Notes: a model not told the origin generated them from the sequence alone. A stretch of 64,000 nucleotides of DNA from Akkermansia muciniphila (GCF_040616545.1 NZ_CP156688.1:372001-436000), one strand, 5' to 3'; positions 26,349-36,177 are shown, counted from the first letter of the stretch. Translations and numbers: made by a program.

Positions 26349-26771
26349 TTAGTGTTGAACGCCTTGACGGTAGACAAAGCGGGTAGGCACGCCCAGCTTG
26401 TTGGAAGCCAGACGAAGGGCTTCACGGGCCTGGGATTCGGTCACGCCGCCAACTTCAAACAGAATGTTGCCGGGGCGGACAACGGCCACCCAGCCTTCCA
26501 CGGCGCCCTTGCCCTTACCCATACGGGTATCCGGGGGACGGGACGTGAAGGACTTCTGCGGGAAAATGCGGATGAACACCTTACCTTTACGTTTCAGGTA
26601 ACGGTTGATCGCAATACGGCAGGCTTCAATCTGGTTGTTGGTGATCCAACCGCGGTCGAGCACCTGAAGGCCGAAGTCACCAAAGGCAACATAGGTACCG
26701 CTCGTGGCATTGCCGGAACGGCTGCCGCGGTGCATCTTGCGGTGCTTCACTCTTTTGGGCATTAAAGGCAT
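26349..26771 (-). CDS. rplP: 50S ribosomal protein L16
   Basis: 140 residues starting [16 protein letters not shown]; the [20 protein letters not shown] and [22 protein letters not shown] segments are L16 signatures. A second in-frame ATG three codons in (MPKRVKHRK) is an equally good start. It is part of the 23S A-site region. Confidence 0.97.
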   Translation of the reverse strand: MPLMPKRVKHRKMHRGSRSGNATSGTYVAFGDFGLQVLDRGWITNNQIEACRIAINRYLKRKGKVFIRIFPQKSFTSRPPDTRMGKGKGAVEGWVAVVRPGNILFEVGGVTESQAREALRLASNKLGVPTRFVYRQGVQH

Positions 26772-26822
26772 ATCTTATTCCTCCTTGTGTTAAGTGTGAT
26801 GAACAATGTGATGGCGGCTTGA

Positions 26823-27515
26823 TTAGGCACGCGGACGACGGGGACCGCGGGGGCCGGACGGGCGGGAATTCTGCTGGTTGTTGACGACTTCATCGCGCTT
26901 GTTGACCCAGCACTTCACGCCAATGATGCCGTAAAGGGTGCGGGCTTCGGCGAAACCGTAGTCAATCGGGGTGCGGAGCGTCTGCAACGGCACTTTGCCT
27001 TCGCGGTACCATTCGGCACGGGCGATGTCGGCGCCGCCGAGACGGCCGGCGCAGCGGATGCGGATGCCGTCGGCGCCACGTTCCATGGCTACCTGCACGG
27101 CGCGCTTCATGGCGCGGCGGAAGGAAACGCGGCGTTCCAGCTGAACGGCCACGTTCTCAGCAATGAGCTGGGCGTCCGTTTCAGGGGAGCGGATTTCCAC
27201 AATGTCAATGTTGACCTGGGTGGAAGCGCCGCACAGGCCCTGGAGGTACTGGCGGATCTTTTCAATTTCTTCACCCTTGCGGCCGATGACAAGACCCGGA
27301 CGGGCAGTATGGACGGTAATGCGGACGCTGTTCCAGGCGCGTTCAATCACGATGCTGGAGACGGCGGCGGACATCAACTGTTCCTTGATGTACTTGCGCA
27401 TCACCAAGTCTTCATGCAGCTTGGTGGCGTAATCCTGGCCCGTGGCGTACCACTTGGAGCGCCAGTCCTTGTTGACGGCGAGGCGGAACCCGATTGGATT
27501 TACTTTCTGACCCAT
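26823..27515 (-). CDS. rpsC: 30S ribosomal protein S3
   Basis: 230 residues. N-terminal [24 protein letters not shown] domain with [12 protein letters not shown], and the C-terminal S3 domain ([37 protein letters not shown] split by the usual hinge). The tail is Arg/Pro/Gly-rich ([14 protein letters not shown]). Standard position between rplV and rplP. Confidence 0.97.
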   Translation of the reverse strand: MGQKVNPIGFRLAVNKDWRSKWYATGQDYATKLHEDLVMRKYIKEQLMSAAVSSIVIERAWNSVRITVHTARPGLVIGRKGEEIEKIRQYLQGLCGASTQVNIDIVEIRSPETDAQLIAENVAVQLERRVSFRRAMKRAVQVAMERGADGIRIRCAGRLGGADIARAEWYREGKVPLQTLRTPIDYGFAEARTLYGIIGVKCWVNKRDEVVNNQQNSRPSGPRGPRRPRA

Positions 27516-27554
27516 GATATTAGTTCAGCTATATGTGTGTTAGATTGGTATGGC

Positions 27555-27893
27555 CTAGCCTTCTTGATCGGCCAGGATAACGGTGATATGGGATGTGCGC
27601 TTGCGGATCATGTTGGCGGATCCACGGGCGCGGGGCATCGTGCGGCGCATGGTGGGGCCTTCATCGACCATGACGGATTTGACCACCAGCGTATCAACGG
27701 ACAGTTCCGCATTGTTTTCGGCATTGGCCAAAGCGGACTTGAGCGTCTTATTCAGCAGGTAGGCACCCTTCTTGGGGGTGTAGGACAGGATGTCGGTCGC
27801 CTGGGAGACGGACAAGCCTTGGATTTCTTGAGCAATATCGCGCATCTTCTTGGCAGAGATGCGGGCGTATTTGTAAACAGCTTTCACTTCCAT
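27555..27893 (-). CDS. rplV: 50S ribosomal protein L22
   Basis: 112 residues: MEVKAVYKYARISAKKMRDIAQEIQG and the tunnel-loop and C-terminal signature VDEGPTMRRTMPRARGSANMIRKRTSHITVIL. It follows the inserted coiled-coil gene rather than rpsS directly, which breaks the usual rpsS-rplV adjacency. Confidence 0.97.
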   Translation of the reverse strand: MEVKAVYKYARISAKKMRDIAQEIQGLSVSQATDILSYTPKKGAYLLNKTLKSALANAENNAELSVDTLVVKSVMVDEGPTMRRTMPRARGSANMIRKRTSHITVILADQEG

Positions 27894-27932
27894 GGGTTTT
27901 TCCTCGTAGTGCAGGTTATTGATGAAGATGAT

Positions 27933-28643
27933 TTAGTCGTTGGTTTTTACTGAGGCAGAATCTCCGACGCGCACCGGATCGGCTGGCGCCACAAGTTTCT
28001 GAACAAGCGCGCCACATACTTCCTTGCGGACGTCCGTGACCACGGCTTCTCCGATGGTTTGCGCTCCCCGGGTCACCTGTACAGGCATCCCGACTTGCAT
28101 CCCCGCCGTCTTGCCGGCGTTCAGCACCACCACTCCGGATTCGGAGTCAATGCTGAGCACCTTGGCTTCCGCCAGGGTCCCCGCGCCATCTCGCACGGGC
28201 TGTTGCCTGTATCCCAGAACGGAGTCCAGCAGGCGCAGGGAGCTTTCCACCGCGGTCCTGGAGTTTGCATCCTCGGATATGGCTTGTTTCATGTAGGCGA
28301 GGATGGCTCCGGAGAGCTTGACGGACGCCTGTTCCAACCGCTGGATGCGGTCATTGAGAACTTCGATGTCTGCCATCGCCTGAATCAGGCGCTCCTCACT
28401 ATTACCTAGCGCTGCGCCTCCCAAAGCTTCCAGCCGGGAACGGATGTCCACCAGCTGGGCGGCCGCCTTGTCGGCGTCGCTGCGGGCCTGGACATAAGAT
28501 GCCTTAAGAGCCGCATTCTGCTTTTCGAGACGCTCGATTCTGCGCGTCAGTGCCGCCGTATCCTCTTCCGCTCCCTGCAGCATTCCGCCCAGCCCCACAA
28601 GGGTGGTGAGGGAGTACGCAAGGATGGAAGAAGAGTTCGACAT
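27933..28643 (-). CDS. Exported coiled-coil protein inside the S10 operon, unknown function
   Basis: A 236-residue protein between rpsS (20 bp away) and rplV (39 bp away), same strand, so it is co-transcribed with ribosomal genes. The N-terminus is hydrophobic with a possible signal peptide (LAYSLTTLVGLGGMLQGAEE, cleavage near residue 24). Residues about 28-120 are a long coiled coil (heptads in ALTRRIERLEKQNAALKAS and ADIEVLNDRIQRLEQ). The C-terminal 80 residues look like an all-beta barrel: VVVLNAGKTAGMQVGMPVQVTRG, AVVTDVRKEVCGALV, PVRVGDSASV. That tail resembles the beta barrels of MreC-like proteins by pattern. The function is not known; codon use matches the neighbours. Confidence 0.8.
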   Translation of the reverse strand: MSNSSSILAYSLTTLVGLGGMLQGAEEDTAALTRRIERLEKQNAALKASYVQARSDADKAAAQLVDIRSRLEALGGAALGNSEERLIQAMADIEVLNDRIQRLEQASVKLSGAILAYMKQAISEDANSRTAVESSLRLLDSVLGYRQQPVRDGAGTLAEAKVLSIDSESGVVVLNAGKTAGMQVGMPVQVTRGAQTIGEAVVTDVRKEVCGALVQKLVAPADPVRVGDSASVKTND

Positions 28644-28663
28644 GTTGATTGTTAACTTACTGA

Positions 28664-28933
28664 TTACTTCTTACCGATACCGCCGTGCTGTTTGAAGACA
28701 CGAGTCGGGGCAAATTCACCAAGCTTGTGGCCTACCATGTTTTCCGTGACGTACACGGTGGCAAAGTTCTTGCCGGCGTGCACCAGGAAGGTCAGACCGA
28801 CGAAGTCAGGCGTAATCATGGATGCGCGGCTCCAGGTCTTGATCGGCTTGCGGTCACCGGATTCAAGCTGAGCGTCAACCTTGGTGAGAAGCTTCTGACT
28901 GACAAAAGGGCCTTTTTTGAGAGAACGTCCCAT
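28664..28933 (-). CDS. rpsS: 30S ribosomal protein S19
   Basis: 89 residues, [19 protein letters not shown] and the signature [47 protein letters not shown] region. Follows rplB in the standard order; the next gene downstream is the non-ribosomal coiled-coil protein. Confidence 0.97.
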   Translation of the reverse strand: MGRSLKKGPFVSQKLLTKVDAQLESGDRKPIKTWSRASMITPDFVGLTFLVHAGKNFATVYVTENMVGHKLGEFAPTRVFKQHGGIGKK

Positions 28934-28968
28934 GTTATATGATCCTAGTTAAAGTTATTGTGTATTGG

Positions 28969-29805
28969 TTACTTGGCGTTGCGGCGCTGTACGATGACGG
29001 AGTCGCTGGGCTTGCGGAGACGGCGAGTCTTCTGGCCCTTGACGTGACCCCACGGGGACTTGAGGTGCTGGCGGCCACCACCGGACTTGGACTTACCTTC
29101 ACCACCACCGTTCGGGTGGTCGACGGGGTTCATCGTCATACCGCGCACGGTGGGACGAACGCCCATCCAGCGGGTGCGGCCGGCCTTGCCGGACATTTCG
29201 TTCATGTGCTGGGTATTGCCTACCTGACCGATGGTGCAGTAGCAATCCTCATTGAAACGGCGGATTTCACCGGAGGGCATCTTGATCAGGGCATAGCCGG
29301 CTTCACGGTTGGAAACGATGGCCTGCTGACCGGCTGCGCGGGCAACCTTGCCGCCGGAACCCGGACGGATTTCAATGTTGTGAACGGAGGTACCCAGGGG
29401 AACGTTCTTCAGGGGCATGGCATTGCCTACCTTGGGAGCAACCTTCTGGCCGCTTTCCACCTTCATGCCCACCTGGAGACCCGTGGGGGCCAGGATGTAG
29501 GACTTTTCACCGTCCTTGTATTCAATCAGGGCGATGCGGCAGGTGCGGTTGGGATCATATTCAATCGTAAGCACGGTGGCGGGCACGTCAAACTTGTTGC
29601 GCTTGAAGTCCACCAAGCGATACTTGCGCTTGTGGCCACCGCCGATGTGGCGGGTGGTGATGCGGCCGTTGTTGTTGCGGCCGCCGGATTTCTTGAGGGG
29701 TCTGCAGAGACTCTTTTCCGGGGTGGAGGTGGTGATTTCGTCAAAGGACGGCCACACCTTGTAGCGGTTAGAGGGAGTAACTGGCTTGAATGACTTGAGG
29801 GACAT
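28969..29805 (-). CDS. rplB: 50S ribosomal protein L2
   Basis: 278 residues with [18 protein letters not shown], the [19 protein letters not shown] domain and the C-terminal signature [23 protein letters not shown] that reaches the peptidyl transferase region. Standard place between rplW and rpsS. Confidence 0.98.
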   Translation of the reverse strand: MSLKSFKPVTPSNRYKVWPSFDEITTSTPEKSLCRPLKKSGGRNNNGRITTRHIGGGHKRKYRLVDFKRNKFDVPATVLTIEYDPNRTCRIALIEYKDGEKSYILAPTGLQVGMKVESGQKVAPKVGNAMPLKNVPLGTSVHNIEIRPGSGGKVARAAGQQAIVSNREAGYALIKMPSGEIRRFNEDCYCTIGQVGNTQHMNEMSGKAGRTRWMGVRPTVRGMTMNPVDHPNGGGEGKSKSGGGRQHLKSPWGHVKGQKTRRLRKPSDSVIVQRRNAK

Positions 29806-29832
29806 GATAGCTTTCCTTCCTAATAGGGGGCG

Positions 29833-30117
29833 TTAAACGAGGTCAAGGGTTTCACCGTTGGCAAGCTTGATGTAAGCTTTTTTCCAATGGGCGGTGCGAC
29901 CTGCATCAGCGCGGCGCTGACGCTTGAGCTTGCCGTCATAGTTGGCGGTGCGCACGGAAGCGACCTTCTTGCCGAAAGCAACTTCGACAGCCTTTTTGAT
30001 TTCGATTTTGTTGGCGTCACGGTCAACTTCAAGGACCAGCTCACCAGTGGTTTCCTGGAGCATGGTGGCCTTTTCGCTGATGCGCACCTTCTTGATGACT
30101 TGGTAAATGTCTTTCAT
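29833..30117 (-). CDS. rplW: 50S ribosomal protein L23
   Basis: 94 residues: MKDIYQVIKKVRISEKATMLQETTG, the DRDANKIEIKKAVEVAFGKKVASVRTAN core and the WKKAYIKLANGETLDLV end. It lies at the tunnel exit and docks trigger factor and SRP. It overlaps nothing and sits 6 bp after rplD. Confidence 0.97.
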   Translation of the reverse strand: MKDIYQVIKKVRISEKATMLQETTGELVLEVDRDANKIEIKKAVEVAFGKKVASVRTANYDGKLKRQRRADAGRTAHWKKAYIKLANGETLDLV

Positions 30118-30123
30118 GGCTTC

Positions 30124-30732
30124 TTAAGCAGTACGGCTGGCGAGGGTTTCTAAAGCGTTGTCAACGAGGATCACTGCACCAGCGTTCATGAGCTGTTCAA
30201 TGTTCACTTCTGCGGCGGTCATCAGGAGGACTTCCTGAACGTTGCGGCCGGCAAGATAGGTGGATTCGTCAAAGGAGGCAGCCACGATGAGCACCTTCTT
30301 GGCGTCCGTCAGTTCCTTGACGGCCTTGATGAAGGACTTGGTCTTGCCGTCGGCCACGGAGAATTCGGAAACGGTGCTGACCTTGGAACCGGCGATCAGG
30401 TCACCCAGAACGCGGCGCAGGGCCAGGCGGCGGGTGCTCTTGTTCACCTTCTTGGTGTAGTCGCAGGGGCGGGGACCGAAGACCACGCCGCCGCCCACAA
30501 AGATGGGGGCGCGCTTGTCGCCGTGGCGGGCGTTACCGGTGCCCTTCTGGCGGAAGATCTTCTTGTTGTTGCCGCTGACTTCAGCGCGGGTCTTGGAGTT
30601 GGCGGAACCCGTACGGCGGTTTGCCTGGTAAGCCACGATGAGGTCATGCACGGCCTGGGAGCCCTTGTCACTGCCAGCGAGCTGGATGTTGGCGGCAGCG
30701 GCGGCTTCTAATGTAAAGGTATTTGCGGACAT
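30124..30732 (-). CDS. rplD: 50S ribosomal protein L4
   Basis: 202 residues. The L4 signature is seen in the long loop: [58 protein letters not shown] (in part). The N-terminal 20 residues differ from common L4 but are in frame with a good start. L4 is an autoregulator in some bacteria; no matching leader element was identified here. Confidence 0.97.
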   Translation of the reverse strand: MSANTFTLEAAAAANIQLAGSDKGSQAVHDLIVAYQANRRTGSANSKTRAEVSGNNKKIFRQKGTGNARHGDKRAPIFVGGGVVFGPRPCDYTKKVNKSTRRLALRRVLGDLIAGSKVSTVSEFSVADGKTKSFIKAVKELTDAKKVLIVAASFDESTYLAGRNVQEVLLMTAAEVNIEQLMNAGAVILVDNALETLASRTA

Positions 30733-30772
30733 AGATAGGTTTTCCTATAATCAATGTGAGGTTAACTAAAGC

Positions 30773-31408
30773 CTACTTCTTCTTGGCGGGGCGGATCACG
30801 AGGTAGGAACCGCGTGCACCGGGAACAGCGCCGGAGATAAGAATGACGTTGTCTTCCGGACGTACTGCCACAACCTTCAGGTTCTGTACTGTGCGCCTGG
30901 CATTGCCCATCTGTCCGGGCATTTTCTGGTTCTTCCAGACGCGGCCGGGGGTGGAGCAGCCACCCACACCACCGGTACGGCGGTGCATCATGGAACCGTG
31001 CGCGGCGGGAGAGCCGTGGAAGTTGTGGCGGCGCATCGCGCCCTGGAAGCCCTTGCCCTTGGAAGTGCCGATCACGTCAACCCACTGGCCGGCGGAAAAG
31101 AGGTCCACGCCGGGGTCTTCTGCGCCTTCGGCAGGCAGTTCGGAAGCTTCCACGCGGAATTCCTTGAGGAGCTTGGTGGGCTGGATGCCCAGTTTTTTGA
31201 AGTGGCCGACCTGAGGCTTGGCCACGCGGCTTTCCTTCTGCGCATCAAAGGCAACCTGAATAGCGTTGTAGCCATCCTTGTCTTCCGTTTTGATCTGGGC
31301 GAAGGTGTTGCCCTTGACGTCGATGACGGTCACGGGCACCATAGCGCCGGATTCCTGGTCAAACAGGCGGGTCATGCCGACCTTTTTTCCGATAAGTCCT
31401 AGAGCCAT
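30773..31408 (-). CDS. rplC: 50S ribosomal protein L3
   Basis: 211 residues: MALGLIGKKVGMTRLFDQESG, the FQGAMRRHNFHGSPAAHGS finger that reaches the peptidyl transferase centre, and GCSTPGRVWKNQKMPGQMGN. It follows rpsJ as in the standard S10 operon. Confidence 0.98.
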   Translation of the reverse strand: MALGLIGKKVGMTRLFDQESGAMVPVTVIDVKGNTFAQIKTEDKDGYNAIQVAFDAQKESRVAKPQVGHFKKLGIQPTKLLKEFRVEASELPAEGAEDPGVDLFSAGQWVDVIGTSKGKGFQGAMRRHNFHGSPAAHGSMMHRRTGGVGGCSTPGRVWKNQKMPGQMGNARRTVQNLKVVAVRPEDNVILISGAVPGARGSYLVIRPAKKK

Positions 31409-31453
31409 TGTAGTGTGTCTTTCTGTTTTTTAATTACTTATCCGGGTACCAAA

Positions 31454-31762
31454 CTAGATGCGGATCGTGATGTCCACACCGGCCGGGAGATTGAGCTTCT
31501 TGAGCTCATCAATCGTGCGGGCTGTCGGATCGACGATGTCGAGCAGGCGCTTGTGGGTGCGGATTTCAAATTGTTCAGCCGACTTTTTGTTGACGTGAAC
31601 GGAACGGTTCACGGAGAATTTCTCAATGCGGGTCGGCAACGGGATCGGGCCGTGAACTTTGGCTCCGGTGCGCTTGGCGGTTTCAACGATCTCCAGGGAG
31701 GAGCGGTCGATGGCGCGAGAGTCAAATGCGCGGAGTCGAATGCGGATTTTTGGACTTTGCAT
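31454..31762 (-). CDS. rpsJ: 30S ribosomal protein S10
   Basis: 102 residues: [49 protein letters not shown] region is diagnostic (also NusE in antitermination). It lies directly after fusA with 37 bp between them; tuf, which often separates fusA and rpsJ, is absent. Confidence 0.98.
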   Translation of the reverse strand: MQSPKIRIRLRAFDSRAIDRSSLEIVETAKRTGAKVHGPIPLPTRIEKFSVNRSVHVNKKSAEQFEIRTHKRLLDIVDPTARTIDELKKLNLPAGVDITIRI

Positions 31763-31799
31763 GGACGTGCGGTCTATTGGTTATACTTCAAAGGTTTGT

Positions 31800-33947
31800 T
31801 TATTTAGCCCTGTCGCTGACGATCTGGTCAACGAGGTTCTGAGGCACCTGTTCAAAGTGGGAGGGCTCCATGGAGTAGGAGGCACGGCCACTGGAGAGGG
31901 TACGGATAGCGGTGGAGTAACCGAACATTTCGGACAAGGGAACCATGGCCTTCAGGATACAGGCGTTAGCCTTGTTTTCCATGTTGCTGATCTGGCCGCG
32001 GCGGCGGTTCAGGTCACCCATGATGTCGCCCTGGTAGTCGGTCGGAGTAGAGGCTTCCACGGACATGATGGGTTCCAGCATGATGGGCTTGGCCTTCTTG
32101 AAGGCGTCCTTCATGGCGAAGATGGCGGCCATCTTGAATGCGTTTTCGTTGGAGTCCACTTCGTGATAGGAACCGTCCACCACTTCAACGTGTACGTCTA
32201 CTACCGGATAACCGGCGATGACGCCCGTAGTCATGGCTTCATTGAGACCGGCGAAAACGGCGTTCATGTATTCCTTCGGAATGGCGCCGCCCACGATCTT
32301 GTTCTCAATGGTGAGGCCCTTGCCGCGTTCGTTCGGCTTCACGTCAATCACCACGTGGCCGTACTGGCCGCGGCCGCCGGACTGCTTGACCAGCTTGCCG
32401 TCGCCGTGGGCGGGGGTGGTGATGGTTTCGCGGTAGGCGATCTGGGGCTTGCCGATGTCGGCTTCCACCTTGAATTCGCGCATCAGGCGGTCAATGATGA
32501 TTTCCAGGTGAAGTTCACCCATGCCGGAGATCAGGGTCTGGCCGGTTTCTTCATCCGTCTTCACTCGGAAGGTCGGGTCTTCTTCAGACAGACGGCCCAG
32601 AGCGTTGGACATTTTTTCCTGGTCAGCCTTGGTCTTGGGTTCCACGGCCATGGAAATAACGGTTTCCGGGAAAGTGGGGGGTTCCAGGCAGATGTCGTTG
32701 TCCGGGCTGGTGATGGTATCGCCCGTGGTCACGTTGCGGAGACCCACGATGGCGGCGATGTCACCGGAGTACACGGCGTCAACGTCCGTGTGCTGGTTAG
32801 CCTGGATCTGAATGATGCGGCCCACGCGTTCCGATTTGCGGGTGCGGGGATTGTATACCGTATCACCCTTCTTGAGCACACCGGAGTAAACACGGATGAA
32901 CACCAGCTTGCCGACGAACTTGTCAGCCCAGAGCTTGAATGCCAGCACCATGGGCTTGGCATCGTCCGTAGCGGTGATCTCAAAGGTTTCTTCCGAGTCC
33001 AGCGTGCTTTCAGCGTGGGCGGGAACGGTTTCCACCGGAGAGGGGAGGTAATCCACCACGGCGTCAAGCAGGAACTGGACGCCCTTGTTTTTGAAAGCGG
33101 AACCGCCTGCAACGGGGATGAACTTGTTGGCGATGGTGGCGCGGCGGATAGCCTGCTTGAGTTCCTTGGCGGTGAAGGGTTCTTCCATGAGAACCTTTTC
33201 AGCCAGTTCATCGTCCACATCAGCCACGCGGCTCACCAGGTCATGGTAGGCCAGTTCGGCTTCGTCCTTGAGTTCGGCGGGGATTTCTTCAATCGTGTAG
33301 GTGGAGCCCAGACGGTCGTTGTCGGCATAGATGACAGCCTTCTGGTTCACCACGTCAATCTGGCCGCGGAGCTGGTCTTCGGAGCCGATGGGGATCAGGA
33401 TGGCGGCGGCGTTTGCACCCAGCTTGTTGTGGATGTCGTCCAGAACGTTGTTGAAGTTGGCGCCGGTGCGGTCCATCTTGTTCACAAAGCACATGCGGGG
33501 AACGCTGTACTTGGTGGCCTGGCGCCACACGGTTTCCGTCTGAGGCTGTACGCCGGCCACACCGCAGAATACCACGATGGCGCCGTCAAGCACACGGAGG
33601 GAACGTTCCACTTCAGCGGTGAAGTCAACGTGCCCGGGGGTGTCAATAATGTTCAGCTGGAAGTTTTCGCCTTCGAACACTTTGCTGATACCTTCATTCT
33701 GAAGCTGCTTCCAGTTGGTGGTAACGGCGGCAGAGGTGATGGTGATACCGCGTTCGCGTTCCTGCTCCATCCAGTCCGTGGTGGCGGAACCTTCGTGGGT
33801 TTCACCGATCTTGTGGATCATGCCGGTGTAGAAAAGAATACGCTCGGACAAAGTGGTTTTGCCGGCGTCAATGTGAGCGGAGATACCGATGTTACGGTAG
33901 CGCTCAAGGGGAGCCTTGCGATTGGGATTGTTTACGTGATCGGACAT
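31800..33947 (-). CDS. fusA: Elongation factor G
   Basis: A 715-residue translocation GTPase. G1 AHIDAGKTT, switch I EGSATTDWMEQERERGIT, G3 DTPGHVDF and G4 NKMD are all present, followed by domains II-V (GQYGHVVIDVKP in domain IV). Start MSDHVNNPNRKAPLERYRN is the family start; the longer frame to 34124 runs into rpsG. It follows rpsG in the str order rpsL-rpsG-fusA. Confidence 0.98.
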   Translation of the reverse strand: MSDHVNNPNRKAPLERYRNIGISAHIDAGKTTLSERILFYTGMIHKIGETHEGSATTDWMEQERERGITITSAAVTTNWKQLQNEGISKVFEGENFQLNIIDTPGHVDFTAEVERSLRVLDGAIVVFCGVAGVQPQTETVWRQATKYSVPRMCFVNKMDRTGANFNNVLDDIHNKLGANAAAILIPIGSEDQLRGQIDVVNQKAVIYADNDRLGSTYTIEEIPAELKDEAELAYHDLVSRVADVDDELAEKVLMEEPFTAKELKQAIRRATIANKFIPVAGGSAFKNKGVQFLLDAVVDYLPSPVETVPAHAESTLDSEETFEITATDDAKPMVLAFKLWADKFVGKLVFIRVYSGVLKKGDTVYNPRTRKSERVGRIIQIQANQHTDVDAVYSGDIAAIVGLRNVTTGDTITSPDNDICLEPPTFPETVISMAVEPKTKADQEKMSNALGRLSEEDPTFRVKTDEETGQTLISGMGELHLEIIIDRLMREFKVEADIGKPQIAYRETITTPAHGDGKLVKQSGGRGQYGHVVIDVKPNERGKGLTIENKIVGGAIPKEYMNAVFAGLNEAMTTGVIAGYPVVDVHVEVVDGSYHEVDSNENAFKMAAIFAMKDAFKKAKPIMLEPIMSVEASTPTDYQGDIMGDLNRRRGQISNMENKANACILKAMVPLSEMFGYSTAIRTLSSGRASYSMEPSHFEQVPQNLVDQIVSDRAK

Positions 33948-34011
33948 AGTGTCTGGAAAGTATCTGTAATGATCGAAAGTGAGTGGTTCGGCTGACGCTC
34001 GCGGAAGGGAT

Positions 34012-34485
34012 TTACCAGCGGAAGTGGGCAAAGGCGCGGTTGGCCTGGGCCATCTTGTGAACGTCGTCGCGCTTGCGGACGGAGGAACCCTGGTTGTTGG
34101 CGGCTTCCTTGATTTCGTTGGCAAGAGCCTTATGCATCGGCACGCCCTTGCGGTTACGGGCGTAGTTCACGATCCAGCGCATGGCCAGGGATTCGGAACG
34201 GGCCGGGTCCACTTCAAGAGGCACCTGGTAGGTGGCGCCACCAACGCGGCGGCTCTTCACTTCCACACGGGGCTTGGCGTTCTCAATGGCGCGGGTGATC
34301 ACTTCCAGGGGATCAATGCTGTCCGTGCCTTCATTAGCCATGTCGATGGCGGCATAGACGATGCGTTCCGCAAGGGAGCGCTTGCCATCCAGCATAACCT
34401 TGCTGATCAGTTTGCCAACAAGAGCGCTGTCGTAACGGGGATCACGACGTTCAATTTTTCTATAGACGCGTTTACGGCGGGCCAT
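34012..34485 (-). CDS. rpsG: 30S ribosomal protein S7
   Basis: 157 residues: MARRKRVYRKIERRDPRYDSALVGKLISKVMLDGKRSLAERIVY and the C-terminal REVDDVHKMAQANRAFAHFRW-type end (here KRDDVHKMAQANRAFAHFRW). It lies 27 bp after rpsL. Confidence 0.98.
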   Translation of the reverse strand: MARRKRVYRKIERRDPRYDSALVGKLISKVMLDGKRSLAERIVYAAIDMANEGTDSIDPLEVITRAIENAKPRVEVKSRRVGGATYQVPLEVDPARSESLAMRWIVNYARNRKGVPMHKALANEIKEAANNQGSSVRKRDDVHKMAQANRAFAHFRW

Positions 34486-34512
34486 AATATATTAATAGGT
34501 AAGATGTTAAGT

Positions 34513-34896
34513 TTACTTGGCAGAAGCCTTCGGGCGCTTGGCGCCATACTTGGAACGACCCTGGCGGCGCTTGTCAACACCGAGGCAGTCAAGAGCGCCG
34601 CGGACGATATGGTAGCGAACACCCGGCAAGTCCTTCACACGGCCGCCGCGCACAAGCACGATGGAGTGTTCCTGGAGGTTATGACCTTCACCGCCAATGT
34701 AGGCGATCACTTCTTCACCATTGGTAAGACGGACTTTAGCCACTTTACGAAGAGCCGAGTTCGGCTTCTTGGGCGTACGGGTCATTACCTGGAGACAAAC
34801 ACCGCGGCGTTGCGGGCAGCTATGAAGAGCGCGTGACTTGGACTTCTCTTCCGGAGTAATACGTCCCTTGCGGACGAGCTGATTAATGGTCGGCAT
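34513..34896 (-). CDS. rpsL: 30S ribosomal protein S12
   Basis: 127 residues: [32 protein letters not shown] and [28 protein letters not shown]. The lysine of PKKPNS linked to streptomycin resistance when mutated is wild type. It is the first gene of the whole cluster, about 150 nt downstream of a good promoter. Confidence 0.98.
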   Translation of the reverse strand: MPTINQLVRKGRITPEEKSKSRALHSCPQRRGVCLQVMTRTPKKPNSALRKVAKVRLTNGEEVIAYIGGEGHNLQEHSIVLVRGGRVKDLPGVRYHIVRGALDCLGVDKRRQGRSKYGAKRPKASAK

Positions 34897-35044
34897 GTTT
34901 TCCTGCTTTGGTTGTGGTTCGTCGGTTTGACCCGATATTCAAGGCGAACATCCCTTTCAATAAGCAGGAAGCGCGCCTTTTTTCCGGAGGCAAACCCGAT
35001 AGAAAACGTATTTCTTGCACCTTTCGGCGCGTTTGGGGACGGCC

Positions 35045-35072
35045 AATATAACGTGATTTTATACCATGACAA
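35045..35072 (-). promoter_or_regulatory. Sigma-70 promoter of the str-S10 cluster
   Basis: On the minus strand TTGTCA and TATATT are separated by 16 bp. They lie about 150 nt before the rpsL start, giving a leader of about 140 nt. No other promoter-like site as good was noticed further along the cluster. Confidence 0.65.
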
Positions 35073-35081
35073 GTCTTTTAT

Positions 35082-36164
35082 TCATCTTTTCCTAAATATT
35101 TCTTTCCTGTCATTTTTCCCTGCTCTTTCCGGGGCTTCATTCCGGGCTTCCGATTCTTTTTTCAGCTTCCTTCCTACCCATCGGACTTCCACGTACTGGT
35201 AGGTGAAGTAAGCCAGGACAGATGAAACGCACAAGGCAATTCCCCAGAACAAAACCGGAAACTCCCCCTCCCTGAAGTCCGCTGCCCAGAGCTTCCGCAG
35301 CATGTGGAGCATTCCCAGCTTTACCGGAACATGAAACAGGAAAAGGGCATACGTCATCCCGGCGCCGATCCCCACCCATTTCAGCACGGGCCTGGACAGG
35401 GAAGGCAGGCGCACGCTCCACAGGGATGCAATGCACAGGGCAAAAATACCGGAAGAGACCACATATCCCGGGAAGGAATAATTCAGGGCCCCGATTCCCC
35501 TCCACCCGGTCACGGAGGATGCCAGCAGCCAGACCGCTCCCGCTCCAATCCAGAACCACCGCCATGAACTATTCCACCGTTCCATGTTCCAGGACGCGCA
35601 CCACATTCCCAGCAGGAACTGCCACAGGCGGAACGTCACCTGGTAATACAGGCCGCCTGACTCCATCACGGCAAAAGGCCGCATTCCGCTCCGCACCAGG
35701 GCAAAAAGAACGCTGGCCGCCAGCAGCCATATAAACAGCTTTTTTCCGTAACAACGGCGCAGCCACGGAAAGAGCGCCAGAAAGGCCACGATGCAGCCGA
35801 TGAACCAGACGGACACATTTCCCATCATCTTGGACATTGCAAGCGTGGGCGCAATCACCAGGAGCCTGAATCCGGACCACGCAGGAACCGTCTGCCCTTC
35901 AACAAAGAGAACAGCATTGCCTATGGCCCATGCCACTATCATCACTGGCAGCAGACGCCAGGCTTTTTTCCGGTAATAGTCTCCCAGCCCCTTTTCCGCC
36001 GCCCCTCTGGAAGAATGAACGGCTAAAAAACCGCTCAGGACAAAAAAGCCGTCCACAGCCACGCTCCCCCCGCAATTCCACGCGCCGCTGTAATGGAAAA
36101 AGACAACCGTCAGGCACAGCAAGATTCTCAGCAGGTCCAATCCATAATTCCTGACAGGCAGCAT
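35082..36164 (-). CDS. Membrane acyltransferase, acyltransferase-3 family
   Basis: A 360-residue protein with about ten membrane helices. The N-terminus NYGLDLLRILLCLTVVFFHYSG carries the family histidine (H24), followed by FFVLSGFLAVHSS and the YYRKKAWRLLPVMIV motif, all typical of OafA/NodX/WecH-like O-acyltransferases that acetylate surface polysaccharides or peptidoglycan. No glycan biosynthesis genes are adjacent, so the target is unknown. Its 3' end lies near the rpsL promoter. Confidence 0.88.
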   Translation of the reverse strand: MLPVRNYGLDLLRILLCLTVVFFHYSGAWNCGGSVAVDGFFVLSGFLAVHSSRGAAEKGLGDYYRKKAWRLLPVMIVAWAIGNAVLFVEGQTVPAWSGFRLLVIAPTLAMSKMMGNVSVWFIGCIVAFLALFPWLRRCYGKKLFIWLLAASVLFALVRSGMRPFAVMESGGLYYQVTFRLWQFLLGMWCASWNMERWNSSWRWFWIGAGAVWLLASSVTGWRGIGALNYSFPGYVVSSGIFALCIASLWSVRLPSLSRPVLKWVGIGAGMTYALFLFHVPVKLGMLHMLRKLWAADFREGEFPVLFWGIALCVSSVLAYFTYQYVEVRWVGRKLKKESEARNEAPERAGKNDRKEIFRKR

Positions 36165-36177
36165 GTCCGGAAGCTAA

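Noticed and set aside
31659-33995. A long plus-strand frame opposite fusA
   Set aside because: Antisense shadow of EF-G, with low-complexity His/Gly/Val content; fusA is certain.
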